DNA from: Pantanalinema sp. GBBB05
GTDB lineage: Bacteria > Cyanobacteriota > Cyanobacteriia > Leptolyngbyales > Leptolyngbyaceae
Length of the DNA: 64,000 nt
NCBI GenBank assembly: GCA_016743235.1
Contig: VRZD01000007.1
Location: 124,001-188,000, forward strand
Direction: 5' to 3'
Position numbers and translations under genes: made by a program. Below the pieces are notes generated by a model. It was given only the letters and a program-made list of their open reading frames with translations. It did not search any database and was not told the DNA's origin. Below, one piece after another: positions 16,667 through 25,848 of the stretch (the stretch's first letter is position 1; each line of letters opens with the position of its first letter).

Positions 16667-17602
16667 TTACTCGAAGCTTTTGGTGCGCCAGGGCACCGGA
16701 TCAACCGATTGCCCCTGGACATATAACCCCCAATGTAGGTGCGGTCCGGCCGCTGCTCCCGTTGCTCCTACTGCCCCAATTACCTGTCCGGCATTGACCA
16801 TATCTCCTTCTTTGACATTGATGCGGCTTAAGTGCAGCATAATGCTGACCACGCCTTGCCCGTGATCGATGCCGACTACATTGCCATTGATTTTGAATCC
16901 TTGGGATTCTCGACCCACTAGAGCAATGCGTCCAGCCGCAGGAGCAATCACAGGAGAACCATATCCCCCCGCATAGTCTACCCCACGATGGTAGTAGTCT
17001 TGAGCAAATTTGCCATTGTAGTATCGCCGCACTCCATAAATGGTGGTGATTTCTCCTTGGTTGGGTCGGAGAAAGGCGCCATTCCAAAATTTTTGCGGGG
17101 TGACCAACTTCTTAAATGCGTCTACCAGGTTAAATTCATAATCGGAAATATCATCATCTTTGCCAGGCGGCAACCAGATCGACTGCGTGGGAAAACTCCG
17201 CTTGTTCAGGGCAACTGTCACTGTTTTAGTTTCCCCCTCCCCAGATACCTGAATTTGCAACTTGCCAGGACGATCGAGGGGCGTCGTCGGTAGTAGCGCT
17301 CGGAAGCGATTGGCTCCAACCAAGAAAGTTGAATAGGTTTGCTGACCTAGAGTGACGGTTGGGGTAGCACTGATGGCTGGATTATCGTATGCCGCGACAA
17401 CGGTTAGCGTATCGCCCAACTGAGGATTACTCGGAGTCACCGTGACCCGCAATGCCTGAGCCGGAGTTGCTACGGCTAGCGTGAGCGTTGTCCCAGTCAA
17501 AGTAGCCAAGGTTGCGATCCATACTGGCAGCGATCGTCTCCAGATGGAGCATCGCGATCGGGGTAAGGAGGTGGGTTGGCTCACATCAAAATTGCTAATC
17601 AT
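16667..17602 (-). CDS. M23 family metallopeptidase (LytM type)
   Basis: The 311-residue exported enzyme has a signal or anchor (about 24-48, LPVWIATLATLTGTTLTLAV), a beta-rich N-terminal domain (50-130) and a peptidase M23 domain (about 180-305). Zinc ligands His205 and Asp209 (HRGVD) and His290 (HLHWG) are present, with His257 and His288 as the further catalytic histidines. All ligands are intact, so it should be active on peptidoglycan peptide bridges rather than a degenerate activator like EnvC. It lies 107 bases upstream of comFB on the same strand. Confidence 0.92.
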   Translation of the reverse strand: MISNFDVSQPTSLPRSRCSIWRRSLPVWIATLATLTGTTLTLAVATPAQALRVTVTPSNPQLGDTLTVVAAYDNPAISATPTVTLGQQTYSTFLVGANRFRALLPTTPLDRPGKLQIQVSGEGETKTVTVALNKRSFPTQSIWLPPGKDDDISDYEFNLVDAFKKLVTPQKFWNGAFLRPNQGEITTIYGVRRYYNGKFAQDYYHRGVDYAGGYGSPVIAPAAGRIALVGRESQGFKINGNVVGIDHGQGVVSIMLHLSRINVKEGDMVNAGQVIGAVGATGAAAGPHLHWGLYVQGQSVDPVPWRTKSFE

Positions 17603-17825
17603 CAGTCATCTCAAAGATTAAGGGCTGCTGGTTCAAAGATAAAGCCGCCAGCTAGTGGAGCGGGGGGTCGACGGAACAACTCTTCTTATACTCTTCATCG
17701 TTGACTCTGCGACCTCGGGATCATCCGCCAGAAACAAATCTTCCCGATGGTTTCCTGTGATCTAAAAAACTTTGTATTCTGAAGTTTATAACCTGTAATA
17801 CTTTTCTTAATATCCGTAAAAATCT

Positions 17826-20174
17826 GTGCAAGAAGACTTTAGGCTAATTGTTGATTTGGTATTGGTGCTAGCAGCGGCAGCCGCAGGAGGATTATTAGCT
17901 GCATTGCTGCGGCAACCGATCCTATTGGGGTATTTGCTCGCCGGGATGATTGTCGGCCCAACGGGCTTAGGGTTGATTAAAGAACTGGTGCAAGTGGAGA
18001 CATTAGCTCAGTTCGGGGTTGCCTTTTTATTATTTGCGTTAGGTGTTGAGTTTTCTTTTTCAGAATTAAATAAGGTTAAAAAAATTAGTTTGGGTGGGGG
18101 AGTGCTGCAAATGGCACTGACCATCCTGGTGACAACCTTAGCCGCCTTGGGAATGGGATGGGTGACCTCCCCCGCGCAAGGCGTGTTTCTGGGAGGCATT
18201 CTATCGCTGTCTTCTACAGCAGTGGTATTGAAGGGGTTGATGGAGCGGAATGAAACTGGCACCCCGCATGGTCAGGTGATGCTAGGAATTCTCGTAGTCC
18301 AAGACTTGGCATTGGGTTTAATGCTGGCCGTACTCCCCGCCTTGGATAAACCGGTAGAGGAAATTGGTCTGGCGGTCGGTTGGGCATTATTACAAACGGG
18401 ATTATTTGCCCTAGGCGCGATCGCGGCTGGCATTTGGGTCATCCCCTCATTACTCCGGTTACTCGCACGCACAGAAAGCCGGGAGTTATTCCTGTTAGGC
18501 GTGGTGGCATTGTGTTTGGGCATTGCGCTGCTGACCGAACACATGGGGCTATCGATCGAAATGGGCGCCTTTGTTGCCGGACTAATGATCTCTGAAGTTG
18601 AATATGCGGATCAAACCCTGACCTATGTAGAACCTCTGCGGGATATTTTTGCCTCGCTGTTTTTTGCCGCGATCGGCATGTTGATCGATCCTGTCTTTCT
18701 CTGGAATAACCTGGAATTGATTCTGGGGCTGGTAGCATTAGTATTCGTCGGCAAGTTCCTGATTGTCACACCCTTAGTCCGCCTATTTCGCTATCCGCTC
18801 CGAACTGCCTTAATCACTGGATTAGGTCTAGCCCAGATTGGAGAATTCTCATTCGTGTTAGCGAGTGAAGGTCAATCCTTGGGATTAGTATCTCGTCGGG
18901 TTTATCTCCTGATCCTGGGAACAACGGCTGTGACATTAGTGTTGACACCCTTTGTCCTCCGGTTAGTGCCGCCACTCTTGGATTGGGCAGAATCGATCCC
19001 CTGGCTGAAATCCTATTTAGAAGGAGCCGACTTTCCGATCGAGGTCTCCGAGGAACTGCCAGCCCAGGGGCATGTGGTAGTTTGTGGCTATGGTCGCGTG
19101 GGGCATCATATTGTCCAGTTATTGCAAGATCACAGCTATCCTGTTGTGGTGATTGATCAATCTGAACGGCGGATTCAAGAGCTGCGAGAAGCCGGTCTAC
19201 CCTACATTTATGGCAATGCCGCGAGTTTACATGTCTTGGAGAAGGCTGGGGTCAGTACAGCCCAAGGTATGGCGATCACCTTGCCTGATCCCATGAGTAG
19301 TCGTTTGTGTGTGAAACGGGCGTTAGGTCTCACACCGGATCTCGATGTTGTTGTGCGAGCCAACCAGGATAAAGATATTGAACTGCTGTACCAGTTAGGG
19401 GCGCGGGAAGTGGTGCAGCCCGACTTCGAGGCGAGTTTGGAACTAGCGTCTCACTTGCTGACTGGAATTGGCTTACCCATGCCAGTGATTCAGCGGGAAG
19501 TCCAACAAATTCGCAACTCTCGTTATCAGGAGCTGCGATCGGAACGTCCTTCCTATCAGGTATCACGAGAACTGAAGGCAGCGACTCAGGATATGGGGAA
19601 TCGCTGGTATGCCTTGCCAGCCAGTTCGCCTTTAATTGGTATGACTCTGGAAGAAACCCATCTGCGACGGCTGACTGGAGTGAGTTTGATGGCAATCCAG
19701 CGATCGACGGGTGAAGAAATGGATTACCCAGATAGCAAAATGGTGTTGCAGGAAGGTGATCGCTTGCTAGTAGTAGGAGAACCGGATGAACTAGCCGCGT
19801 TTGATGAACTTGCTAAAGGGAGCGCTACCATCCCTACAGATAACGCTTCCTGTCAATGGTTATTAGTGCCTGAAGACAGTGAAGTGGTTGGTAAAACGTT
19901 GGAAGACTTACATATTCGCCGTCAGTTTGGGGTCTTAGTCCAAGCAATCCGGCGAGAGGGGAAATTCATTCGCTTCCCGCATGGCAAGAGTGATATTCAG
20001 GCGGGCGATCGCTTGCTGCTCTGTGGCGGCTTTTATTCTCTAGCTCAAGCTAGCCGTTGGATCGCGCCCCAACAGCCTAAACCTACACCTTTGCTTCCGT
20101 TGCCAATCAGCTCGCTCAGCTTAAGCGAACCGATCCGGGAGCGGGTGCCACCGGATCAAGCGACGGAACTGTAA
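17826..20174 (+). CDS. CPA2-family cation:proton antiporter with TrkA-N and TrkA-C domains
   Basis: A 782-residue protein. The N-terminal Na+/H+ exchanger region (about 1-380) has some 12 hydrophobic helices, including AGMIVGPTGLGLIKELV and the LMISEVEYADQ helix. A TrkA-N (RCK) domain follows (about 415-530) with HVVVCGYGRVGHHIVQLL, a nucleotide-binding Rossmann motif, and then two TrkA-C-like repeats (about 590-665 and 680-755). This is the architecture of KefB/YbaL-type transporters gated by cytoplasmic RCK domains. The ion (K+ or Na+) cannot be told from sequence. The start is GTG. It ends 8 bases from convergent hfq. Confidence 0.93.
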   Translation: MQEDFRLIVDLVLVLAAAAAGGLLAALLRQPILLGYLLAGMIVGPTGLGLIKELVQVETLAQFGVAFLLFALGVEFSFSELNKVKKISLGGGVLQMALTILVTTLAALGMGWVTSPAQGVFLGGILSLSSTAVVLKGLMERNETGTPHGQVMLGILVVQDLALGLMLAVLPALDKPVEEIGLAVGWALLQTGLFALGAIAAGIWVIPSLLRLLARTESRELFLLGVVALCLGIALLTEHMGLSIEMGAFVAGLMISEVEYADQTLTYVEPLRDIFASLFFAAIGMLIDPVFLWNNLELILGLVALVFVGKFLIVTPLVRLFRYPLRTALITGLGLAQIGEFSFVLASEGQSLGLVSRRVYLLILGTTAVTLVLTPFVLRLVPPLLDWAESIPWLKSYLEGADFPIEVSEELPAQGHVVVCGYGRVGHHIVQLLQDHSYPVVVIDQSERRIQELREAGLPYIYGNAASLHVLEKAGVSTAQGMAITLPDPMSSRLCVKRALGLTPDLDVVVRANQDKDIELLYQLGAREVVQPDFEASLELASHLLTGIGLPMPVIQREVQQIRNSRYQELRSERPSYQVSRELKAATQDMGNRWYALPASSPLIGMTLEETHLRRLTGVSLMAIQRSTGEEMDYPDSKMVLQEGDRLLVVGEPDELAAFDELAKGSATIPTDNASCQWLLVPEDSEVVGKTLEDLHIRRQFGVLVQAIRREGKFIRFPHGKSDIQAGDRLLLCGGFYSLAQASRWIAPQQPKPTPLLPLPISSLSLSEPIRERVPPDQATEL

Positions 20175-20182
20175 TGGTTCAA

Positions 20183-20398
20183 CTACATCTTGGGCTTGAG
20201 ATAAACGATCGCCTGTCGCCACACGATTGTGGGCTGGTCGTATTGATCGGTTAACGACATACAATGGGAATCTTGCCAACGGATTTTACCCGTCAACAAG
20301 TCTCCGGTAATGAGCTTCAGTTCCACTTCTTTTTCTTCGCGAATCAAATTCTGAATCTGACGAACGCTAGGTAATCCGGTTTCTAATTCCGCTGACAT
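20183..20398 (-). CDS. hfq: Cyanobacterial Hfq-like Sm protein
   Basis: A 71-residue Sm-fold protein. The Sm1 region (EKEVELKLITGDLLTGKIRWQDSH) and the Sm2 region (TIVWRQAIVYLKPKM) match cyanobacterial Hfq, which is shorter and diverged from the enterobacterial type and lacks the conserved KH RNA-binding residues there. In Synechocystis, Hfq binds the pilus ATPase and is needed for motility and DNA uptake. It is divergent from dapF with a 52-base gap, an order I recall as conserved in cyanobacteria. Confidence 0.9.
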   Translation of the reverse strand: MSAELETGLPSVRQIQNLIREEKEVELKLITGDLLTGKIRWQDSHCMSLTDQYDQPTIVWRQAIVYLKPKM

Positions 20399-20450
20399 CG
20401 GTCACGTCCTGTTCAACATCACTAGACTACACTGAACCAACCGTATCTCT

Positions 20451-21290
20451 ATGGCAATCGAGTTTACAAAGTATCACGGGCTAGGTAACGACTTTATTTT
20501 GATCGATAATCGCTCAGCTGCAGAACCTTGTTTAACCCCAGCGCAAGCGATTCAATTATGCGATCGCCACTTTGGGATTGGGGCAGATGGCGTGATTTTT
20601 GCGCTACCTGGACAGGATGGCACTGATTACACCATGCGGATTTTTAACAGCGATGGTTCCGAGCCAGAAATGTGTGGCAATGGCATTCGCTGTTTGGCTC
20701 GGTTTATTGCTGACCTGGAAGGAATCACTGAACCTCGCTCCTACCGAATTCATACGTTGGCTGGAGTGATTACGCCGAAGCTGGAAGCGGATGGTTTGGT
20801 CACAGTAGATATGGGCGAACCACGGCTCCTGGCTGCCGAAATTCCGACGACCTTAGCGGCTGCCGATCAAAAGGTGGTTGAACAACCTCTAGAGGTGGCT
20901 GGGCAAACCTGGAACGTCACCTGTGTCAGTATGGGCAATCCCCATTGCATTACGTTTGTTGAAGATGTGGCAGCAATTCCTCTAGAAGCGATCGGCGCTC
21001 AGTTTGAAACCCATGCCGTGTTCCCGAAAAAGACGAATACTGAGTTTATTCAAGTGGTGCGATCGGATTATTTGAAAATGCGGGTGTGGGAGCGAGGAGC
21101 CGGAATTACGCTCGCTTGTGGCACGGGGGCTTGTGCCTCTTTGGTGGCGGCTGTATTGACTGGACGCAGCGATCGGCGGGCGGCGATTGAGTTACCAGGA
21201 GGAGTATTACAGATTGAGTGGTCAGTGGCTGACAATCGGTTGTATATGACAGGTCCAGCGGAAGCCGTATTTACCGGACAGGTCTGTTAG
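20451..21290 (+). CDS. dapF: Diaminopimelate epimerase
   Basis: DapF interconverts LL- and meso-diaminopimelate in the lysine and peptidoglycan pathway in the cytoplasm. The 279-residue protein shows both catalytic cysteines: Cys75 in [15 protein letters not shown] and Cys223 in [11 protein letters not shown]. The start [17 protein letters not shown] is canonical and fixes the ATG at 20451. It is full length. It shares a short divergent promoter region with hfq. Confidence 0.97.
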   Translation: MAIEFTKYHGLGNDFILIDNRSAAEPCLTPAQAIQLCDRHFGIGADGVIFALPGQDGTDYTMRIFNSDGSEPEMCGNGIRCLARFIADLEGITEPRSYRIHTLAGVITPKLEADGLVTVDMGEPRLLAAEIPTTLAAADQKVVEQPLEVAGQTWNVTCVSMGNPHCITFVEDVAAIPLEAIGAQFETHAVFPKKTNTEFIQVVRSDYLKMRVWERGAGITLACGTGACASLVAAVLTGRSDRRAAIELPGGVLQIEWSVADNRLYMTGPAEAVFTGQVC

Positions 21291-21403
21291 TCACGTCATC
21301 TATAGACAACTGAGCTTTTTACTATAGAGGTGGGTTTAGCTCATTACTTGATCCAATCACTGATGGATAAGCAGCTAAACTCGCCCTAACCCAAATTCTC
21401 AAA

Positions 21404-21691
21404 TTATTTTTTGAACGGATCATATTCAGCCAATAGCCGTTCTAGCTTCGCTTCATCAACCTTTGAGAGTAGGCGTCCGGCTTCGTGGATATCCCGGGTT
21501 GTTTTTGACAAACTGATTGTTGAACCAATACTGAAGAGCAACCCCATCCCGAGATAGCCCTTGACCCATTGATCAACAGGTAAGTACCAAATGCCGATCG
21601 TGGTGGCAGACAGCGAAATCAGAAAGGAAGCCCAGGTTTGCACGATCCAGGCAGAGGTATGGACAGGGGTAGGTGTATCAAATTTTTTCAT
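21404..21691 (-). CDS. YiaA/YiaB-family small membrane protein
   Basis: A 95-residue protein with two hydrophobic helices, about 12-33 (AWIVQTWASFLISLSATTIG) and 42-62 (KGYLGMGLLFSIGSTISLSK), then a charged tail (KTTRDIHEAGRLLSKVDEAKLERLLAEYDPFKK in parts). This matches the YiaA/YiaB family of inner membrane proteins. I chose ATG at 21691 (MKKFDTPTP) since family members begin near MKK; the frame opens eight codons earlier at 21715. Function unknown. It is convergent with dapF. Confidence 0.82.
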   Translation of the reverse strand: MKKFDTPTPVHTSAWIVQTWASFLISLSATTIGIWYLPVDQWVKGYLGMGLLFSIGSTISLSKTTRDIHEAGRLLSKVDEAKLERLLAEYDPFKK

Positions 21692-22522
21692 TGTCCTAAG
21701 GGTGGCGGTAGGCATAGAGCATCGCGATCCGTGAGGCAGCAGTCAGGGCATAGGAAAAGGTAGTTAGCTATCAGGTGCCCATTAGCTCAGTGCATGAATC
21801 GAAGCGTTCAGCCGTTCAGCTAGTGGCTAATGTGATGAATGGCGAACCGCCGATCGCTAAGGAGCGAATCCTGACAGCTAATTACCTCTGAGGAAAGGGA
21901 GCCTTAAAGATTTAAGTTCACCTTCCTGTATTTCTAGAATGCCTGATTAGGTTAAGTAAGTTGGCTGAATAATTGGCTGAGCGATTGGCGTAGTGGCTGG
22001 CGTAGCCAAGTGCCAGATAAAACGGTTGCCAACCGGATGACTAGAAATAAATTTCTAGAAAAAATAAAATTATCTCAGCTTACTCTCTGCAAAAGGGTTT
22101 AGCTTAGGATCACTATGGGTTGCCTACTACCCGGCGTCTAGGGTGTTGCCAGGTGTATAACCGGCACGATTGAATTGGTATCCGCTCCAGAACAGTTCAT
22201 CTGTCTGTCACATTTATTTGGTAAATCACTCATGCAGGACTAAGTAATGAGCTCCTTGTCTACCTTAACTGCTGGAAAAGCTTGCTAGATTTTCTGCCTC
22301 AGTGCGTAGCTGAGTTGCTTCCTGGGAAGACTAAGGAATGATAGCTGTTACATGATTCAGCGAAGTTACCAACTGGTAGGGTCTACAAACGGTTCAACTA
22401 GACTTTTCATAATTTAGTTAGGTTACAACGGGAGTAATAAATAAATTAACTGTTGTTTTGTGATGACTGATTGGAATGAACTGGATACCGAATCTCTATA
22501 GGGGATAAAACGGTGTGAAATA
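21692..22522. other. Long intergenic region before the REC-GGDEF-EAL gene
   Basis: About 830 bases with no supported reading frame. It should include the promoter of the signalling gene at 22523. The composition is mixed and AT-rich near 22040-22080 and 22400-22480. I looked for the conserved core of c-di-GMP riboswitch classes and did not see one. No repeat stood out. Confidence 0.4.
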
Positions 22523-24346
22523 ATGGCACTCAAAAAACTGTTGACAAAAAGCATGAATGATCACCAAGCTGGCGCTCATAAAGCAGATATTTTGATCGTT
22601 GACGATACTCCAGAAAACCTCCGGTTGCTTTCGATCGTTCTAGTGCAAGCAGGATACAGCGTTCGTAAAGCTTTAAGTGGTCATATGGCGTTAATGGCAG
22701 TGCAAACAGTGATTCCTGACCTGATTTTGCTGGATATTATGATGCCAGAACTCGATGGTTATGAAGTATGCCAACAGTTAAAGGCTCAACCAGAAACTGC
22801 CCAAGTTCCTGTGATTTTTTTAAGTGCTTTGAGTGAAGCCTTTGACAAAGTTAAAGCGTTTAATATTGGTGGCGCTGATTATATTGTCAAGCCATTTCAA
22901 TGTGAAGAAGTGATTATTCGAGTCGAAAATCAATTAGCGCTGAAAGTATCTGAACGCCAAATTTATCAGTTGAACTTACAGTTAGAACAACGAGTTAAAG
23001 AACGGACTAGAGAGCTAGAACTTGCCAATGTGCGACTGCGGGAAATGGCATTACATGATGCTCTCACGGGGTTACCCAATCGAGCGTTGTTTATTGACTG
23101 CTTGCAACAAGCGATCGCAGAGATAGAAGAGGGTGCTGAACAGACGTTCGCTGTGCTGTTTTTAGATTGCGATCGCTTTAAGGTGGTAAATGACTCTTTG
23201 GGGCATTTGGTGGGTGATGAATTATTAATTGCGATCGCCCGTCGGTTGAAAAGCTTTATTCAACCTAATGATGTGTTAGCTCGATTGGAAGGCGACGAGT
23301 TCGCCATTTTATTGCATGACACGGCTGATGTGCAGGCAGCCAGTCAACTTGCTAAAGACATTCTAGAGAATTTTGCTTTGCCGTTTCAATTAACCCGGCA
23401 TGAAGTTTTTATTAATGCCAGTATTGGTATTGCTTTTAGTGGTACTCAGCACACCAAACCAGAGGATTTGCTCCGCGATGCGGACACGGCGATGAATCAT
23501 GCTAAGGCTTCTGGTAAAGCCCAATATCAAGTATTTGATTCCGCACTATACGATGCAGCATTACAACTATTACAACTAGAAATCGATTTACGCAAAGCGA
23601 TTAATCAGCAAGAGTTTATTGTGCACTATCAACCGATCGTCGGTATCAGAACAGGCAGAATTTTTGGTTTTGAAGCCTTGGTTCGCTGGTTGCATCCCCA
23701 AAAGGGCTTAATTCCACCAGGCTTATTCATTCCAGTGGCTGAAGAAACCGGATTAATCTGTCAGCTTGGGTATTACGTTCTTAAGGAAGCTTGTCGGCAG
23801 CTTTGTGTTTGGCAGAGCCAGAAGTTAGTTGATTACCCCTTAGTGATGAGTGTGAATTTATCAACTCGGCAATTTGCCCAGCCTAATCTACTGGGACAGA
23901 TTGATGAAATTTTGCAAGAGACGCAGGTTAATCCTCGTTATCTCAAACTAGAGATTACTGAAAGTGCCTTAATGGACAATACGCGGACTACCGCAACGGC
24001 TCTTCAGGAATTACGCGATCGTGGGATTCAGGTCAGCATTGATGATTTTGGTACGGGGTATTCGTCTCTGAACTATTTACACCGATTACCGGTTGATACC
24101 CTCAAGATTGACGGCTCGTTTATTAACTTAATTGATAGTGATGGTAAGAAATTAGAACTGGTGCGGGCGATCGTTGGGCTAGCTTGGAATTTAGGTATGG
24201 ATGTTGTGGCGGAAGGGGTAGAAACCTCTAAGCAACTTTCTCAACTCAAAGCATTGAAATGCGAGTTTGCTCAAGGTTACTTCTTCTCAAAACCATTAGA
24301 TGCCGATAAGATCACGAGTTTGTTAGCTAGTAATCCACAGTGGTAA
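22523..24346 (+). CDS. Response regulator with GGDEF and EAL domains
   Basis: A 607-residue soluble protein: REC (about 22-135, phosphoacceptor Asp71, acidic Asp27/Asp28, Lys123), a coiled-coil linker (145-172), GGDEF (about 175-342) and EAL (about 355-595). The GGDEF signature reads EGDEF at 256-260, with first metal Asp215 present. No RxxD I-site precedes it: the expected place reads QPND. The EAL part has FEAL (382-385), Asn445 in NLSTRQF, Glu478 region EITES, DDFGTG (507-512) and VVAEGVET, so phosphodiesterase activity is likely. Net effect is probably c-di-GMP breakdown under phosphorylation control; the cyclase half may be a GTP sensor. A REC-kinase gene follows 125 bases downstream. 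Confidence 0.93.
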   Translation: MALKKLLTKSMNDHQAGAHKADILIVDDTPENLRLLSIVLVQAGYSVRKALSGHMALMAVQTVIPDLILLDIMMPELDGYEVCQQLKAQPETAQVPVIFLSALSEAFDKVKAFNIGGADYIVKPFQCEEVIIRVENQLALKVSERQIYQLNLQLEQRVKERTRELELANVRLREMALHDALTGLPNRALFIDCLQQAIAEIEEGAEQTFAVLFLDCDRFKVVNDSLGHLVGDELLIAIARRLKSFIQPNDVLARLEGDEFAILLHDTADVQAASQLAKDILENFALPFQLTRHEVFINASIGIAFSGTQHTKPEDLLRDADTAMNHAKASGKAQYQVFDSALYDAALQLLQLEIDLRKAINQQEFIVHYQPIVGIRTGRIFGFEALVRWLHPQKGLIPPGLFIPVAEETGLICQLGYYVLKEACRQLCVWQSQKLVDYPLVMSVNLSTRQFAQPNLLGQIDEILQETQVNPRYLKLEITESALMDNTRTTATALQELRDRGIQVSIDDFGTGYSSLNYLHRLPVDTLKIDGSFINLIDSDGKKLELVRAIVGLAWNLGMDVVAEGVETSKQLSQLKALKCEFAQGYFFSKPLDADKITSLLASNPQW

Positions 24347-24471
24347 ACTAGCCAAAAACTAAATATTCATTTGAGAAATAGAAAATTTGGGCGACTCAAA
24401 CTCTGTCTGGTGTGCAAATAACAGGTGCGGTAGGGAACGACTTTAGTTCATGATGTGAGTAACTTTGAAAC

Positions 24472-25797
24472 ATGATAGTTGAAGATTTAACCGAAACGAC
24501 TTCTAAAGTCGATATTTTGATTGTGGATGATACTCCGGAAAACATTCGATTTCTGGCATCTTTACTGTTGAATCAGGGCTATAATGTGCGGAAAGCCTTG
24601 AATGGCAATATGGCATTAACAGCTGTAAAAAGCTTATTGCCTGATTTAGTTTTACTAGACATTACCATGCCAGAAATGGATGGCTATGAGGTCTGTAAGC
24701 GGCTAAAGGAAGATACTCAAACAGCAAAAGTTCCTGTCATTTTTTTAAGTGCTTTAGATAATGTGGCAGATAAGGTCAAAGCCTTTCAAAGTGGTGGTGT
24801 TGATTTTATTACCAAGCCCTTTCAATTTGAAGAAGTCTTAGCCAGAATTCAAACTCAATTAACCATCCAAACTTTACAAGTACAGCTGCAAGTTCAAAAT
24901 GAACAATTGCGGCAGGCATTAGGCGATCTGCAAAAAACGCAGGTTGAATTGCTGCAAAAAGAAAAAATGGCTGCATTAGGTCAATTAGTGGCAGGTATTG
25001 CTCACGAAATCAATAATCCAATCAGTTTTATCTCTGGTAACTTAAGCCCTGCTAAAGCTTATATCAATGATTTACTCCGCCTCATTGAGTTGTATCAGCA
25101 GGAATATCCAGAGCCAACCCCAGCTTTGCAAGCCGCGATCGCTGAAGTTGATTTAGACTTTCTAGTGAACGATCTAGAAAAACTCATGGGGTCAATGAAA
25201 ACAGGAGTTGAACGGATTCGTAGCGTGATTCTAGCTCTGCGAATTTTCTCTCGTTTGGATGAGTCTGATGTGAAGTTAGTTGACCTCCATGAAGGTATTG
25301 ATAGTGTCCTGTTACTGTTACAGCATCGGCTGAATCAGGAACGAAATTTAGAAGTTGAAGTCATTAGAGAATATGGCGTTTTACCCTCGGTCACTTGTTA
25401 TGCTAGTCAGCTAAATCAAGTGTTTTTTAACATTATTAGTAATGCGATCGAAGCGTTAGAAACAGCGATGAAAATCGGTAAATTCGCTGTAAATCATGCC
25501 AGTGCTGGTACGGGAGAACGACCAACCATTTGGGTGAAGACCGAAGTAACGGCTGCAAACACTGTCATCGTTAGAATCAAAGATAATGGATTAGGCATTG
25601 CAGAGGATGCCAAACCCCATGTATTTGAGCCTTTCTTCACCACTAAAGGGATTGGGCAAGGTATGGGATTAGGACTGCTAACCAGCTATCAAATTGTGAC
25701 AGAGAAGCATCAGGGTAACTTGACTTATTCATCAGTTCCGGGTCAGGGCACCGAGTTTATGGTTGAAATTCCGGTGGCCGCGATCGTGATCACGTAA
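24472..25797 (+). CDS. Hybrid REC-histidine kinase
   Basis: A 441-residue protein with an N-terminal receiver domain (about 13-128; Asp63, Lys115), a coiled-coil segment (about 132-166, QLQVQNEQLRQALGDLQKTQV) and a histidine kinase core: the H-box AALGQLVAGIAHEINNP with His178 and the HATPase domain with N-box NIISNAIEAL, G1 VRIKDNGLGI and G2 GMGLGL. The REC domain is closely related to that of the preceding gene ([14 protein letters not shown] versus [14 protein letters not shown]), so the pair probably arose by domain duplication and works in a phosphorelay. No input sensor or membrane segment is present. Confidence 0.93.
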   Translation: MIVEDLTETTSKVDILIVDDTPENIRFLASLLLNQGYNVRKALNGNMALTAVKSLLPDLVLLDITMPEMDGYEVCKRLKEDTQTAKVPVIFLSALDNVADKVKAFQSGGVDFITKPFQFEEVLARIQTQLTIQTLQVQLQVQNEQLRQALGDLQKTQVELLQKEKMAALGQLVAGIAHEINNPISFISGNLSPAKAYINDLLRLIELYQQEYPEPTPALQAAIAEVDLDFLVNDLEKLMGSMKTGVERIRSVILALRIFSRLDESDVKLVDLHEGIDSVLLLLQHRLNQERNLEVEVIREYGVLPSVTCYASQLNQVFFNIISNAIEALETAMKIGKFAVNHASAGTGERPTIWVKTEVTAANTVIVRIKDNGLGIAEDAKPHVFEPFFTTKGIGQGMGLGLLTSYQIVTEKHQGNLTYSSVPGQGTEFMVEIPVAAIVIT

Positions 25798-25848
25798 TGC
25801 CAGCAATCGCTGACCCGGTGGCAGGTTGAAACTGATAACTGGCTAATC

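Noticed and set aside
21692..22522. c-di-GMP riboswitch in front of the GGDEF-EAL gene
   Set aside because: I looked for the conserved core of known classes and did not find it. The idea came only from the downstream gene.
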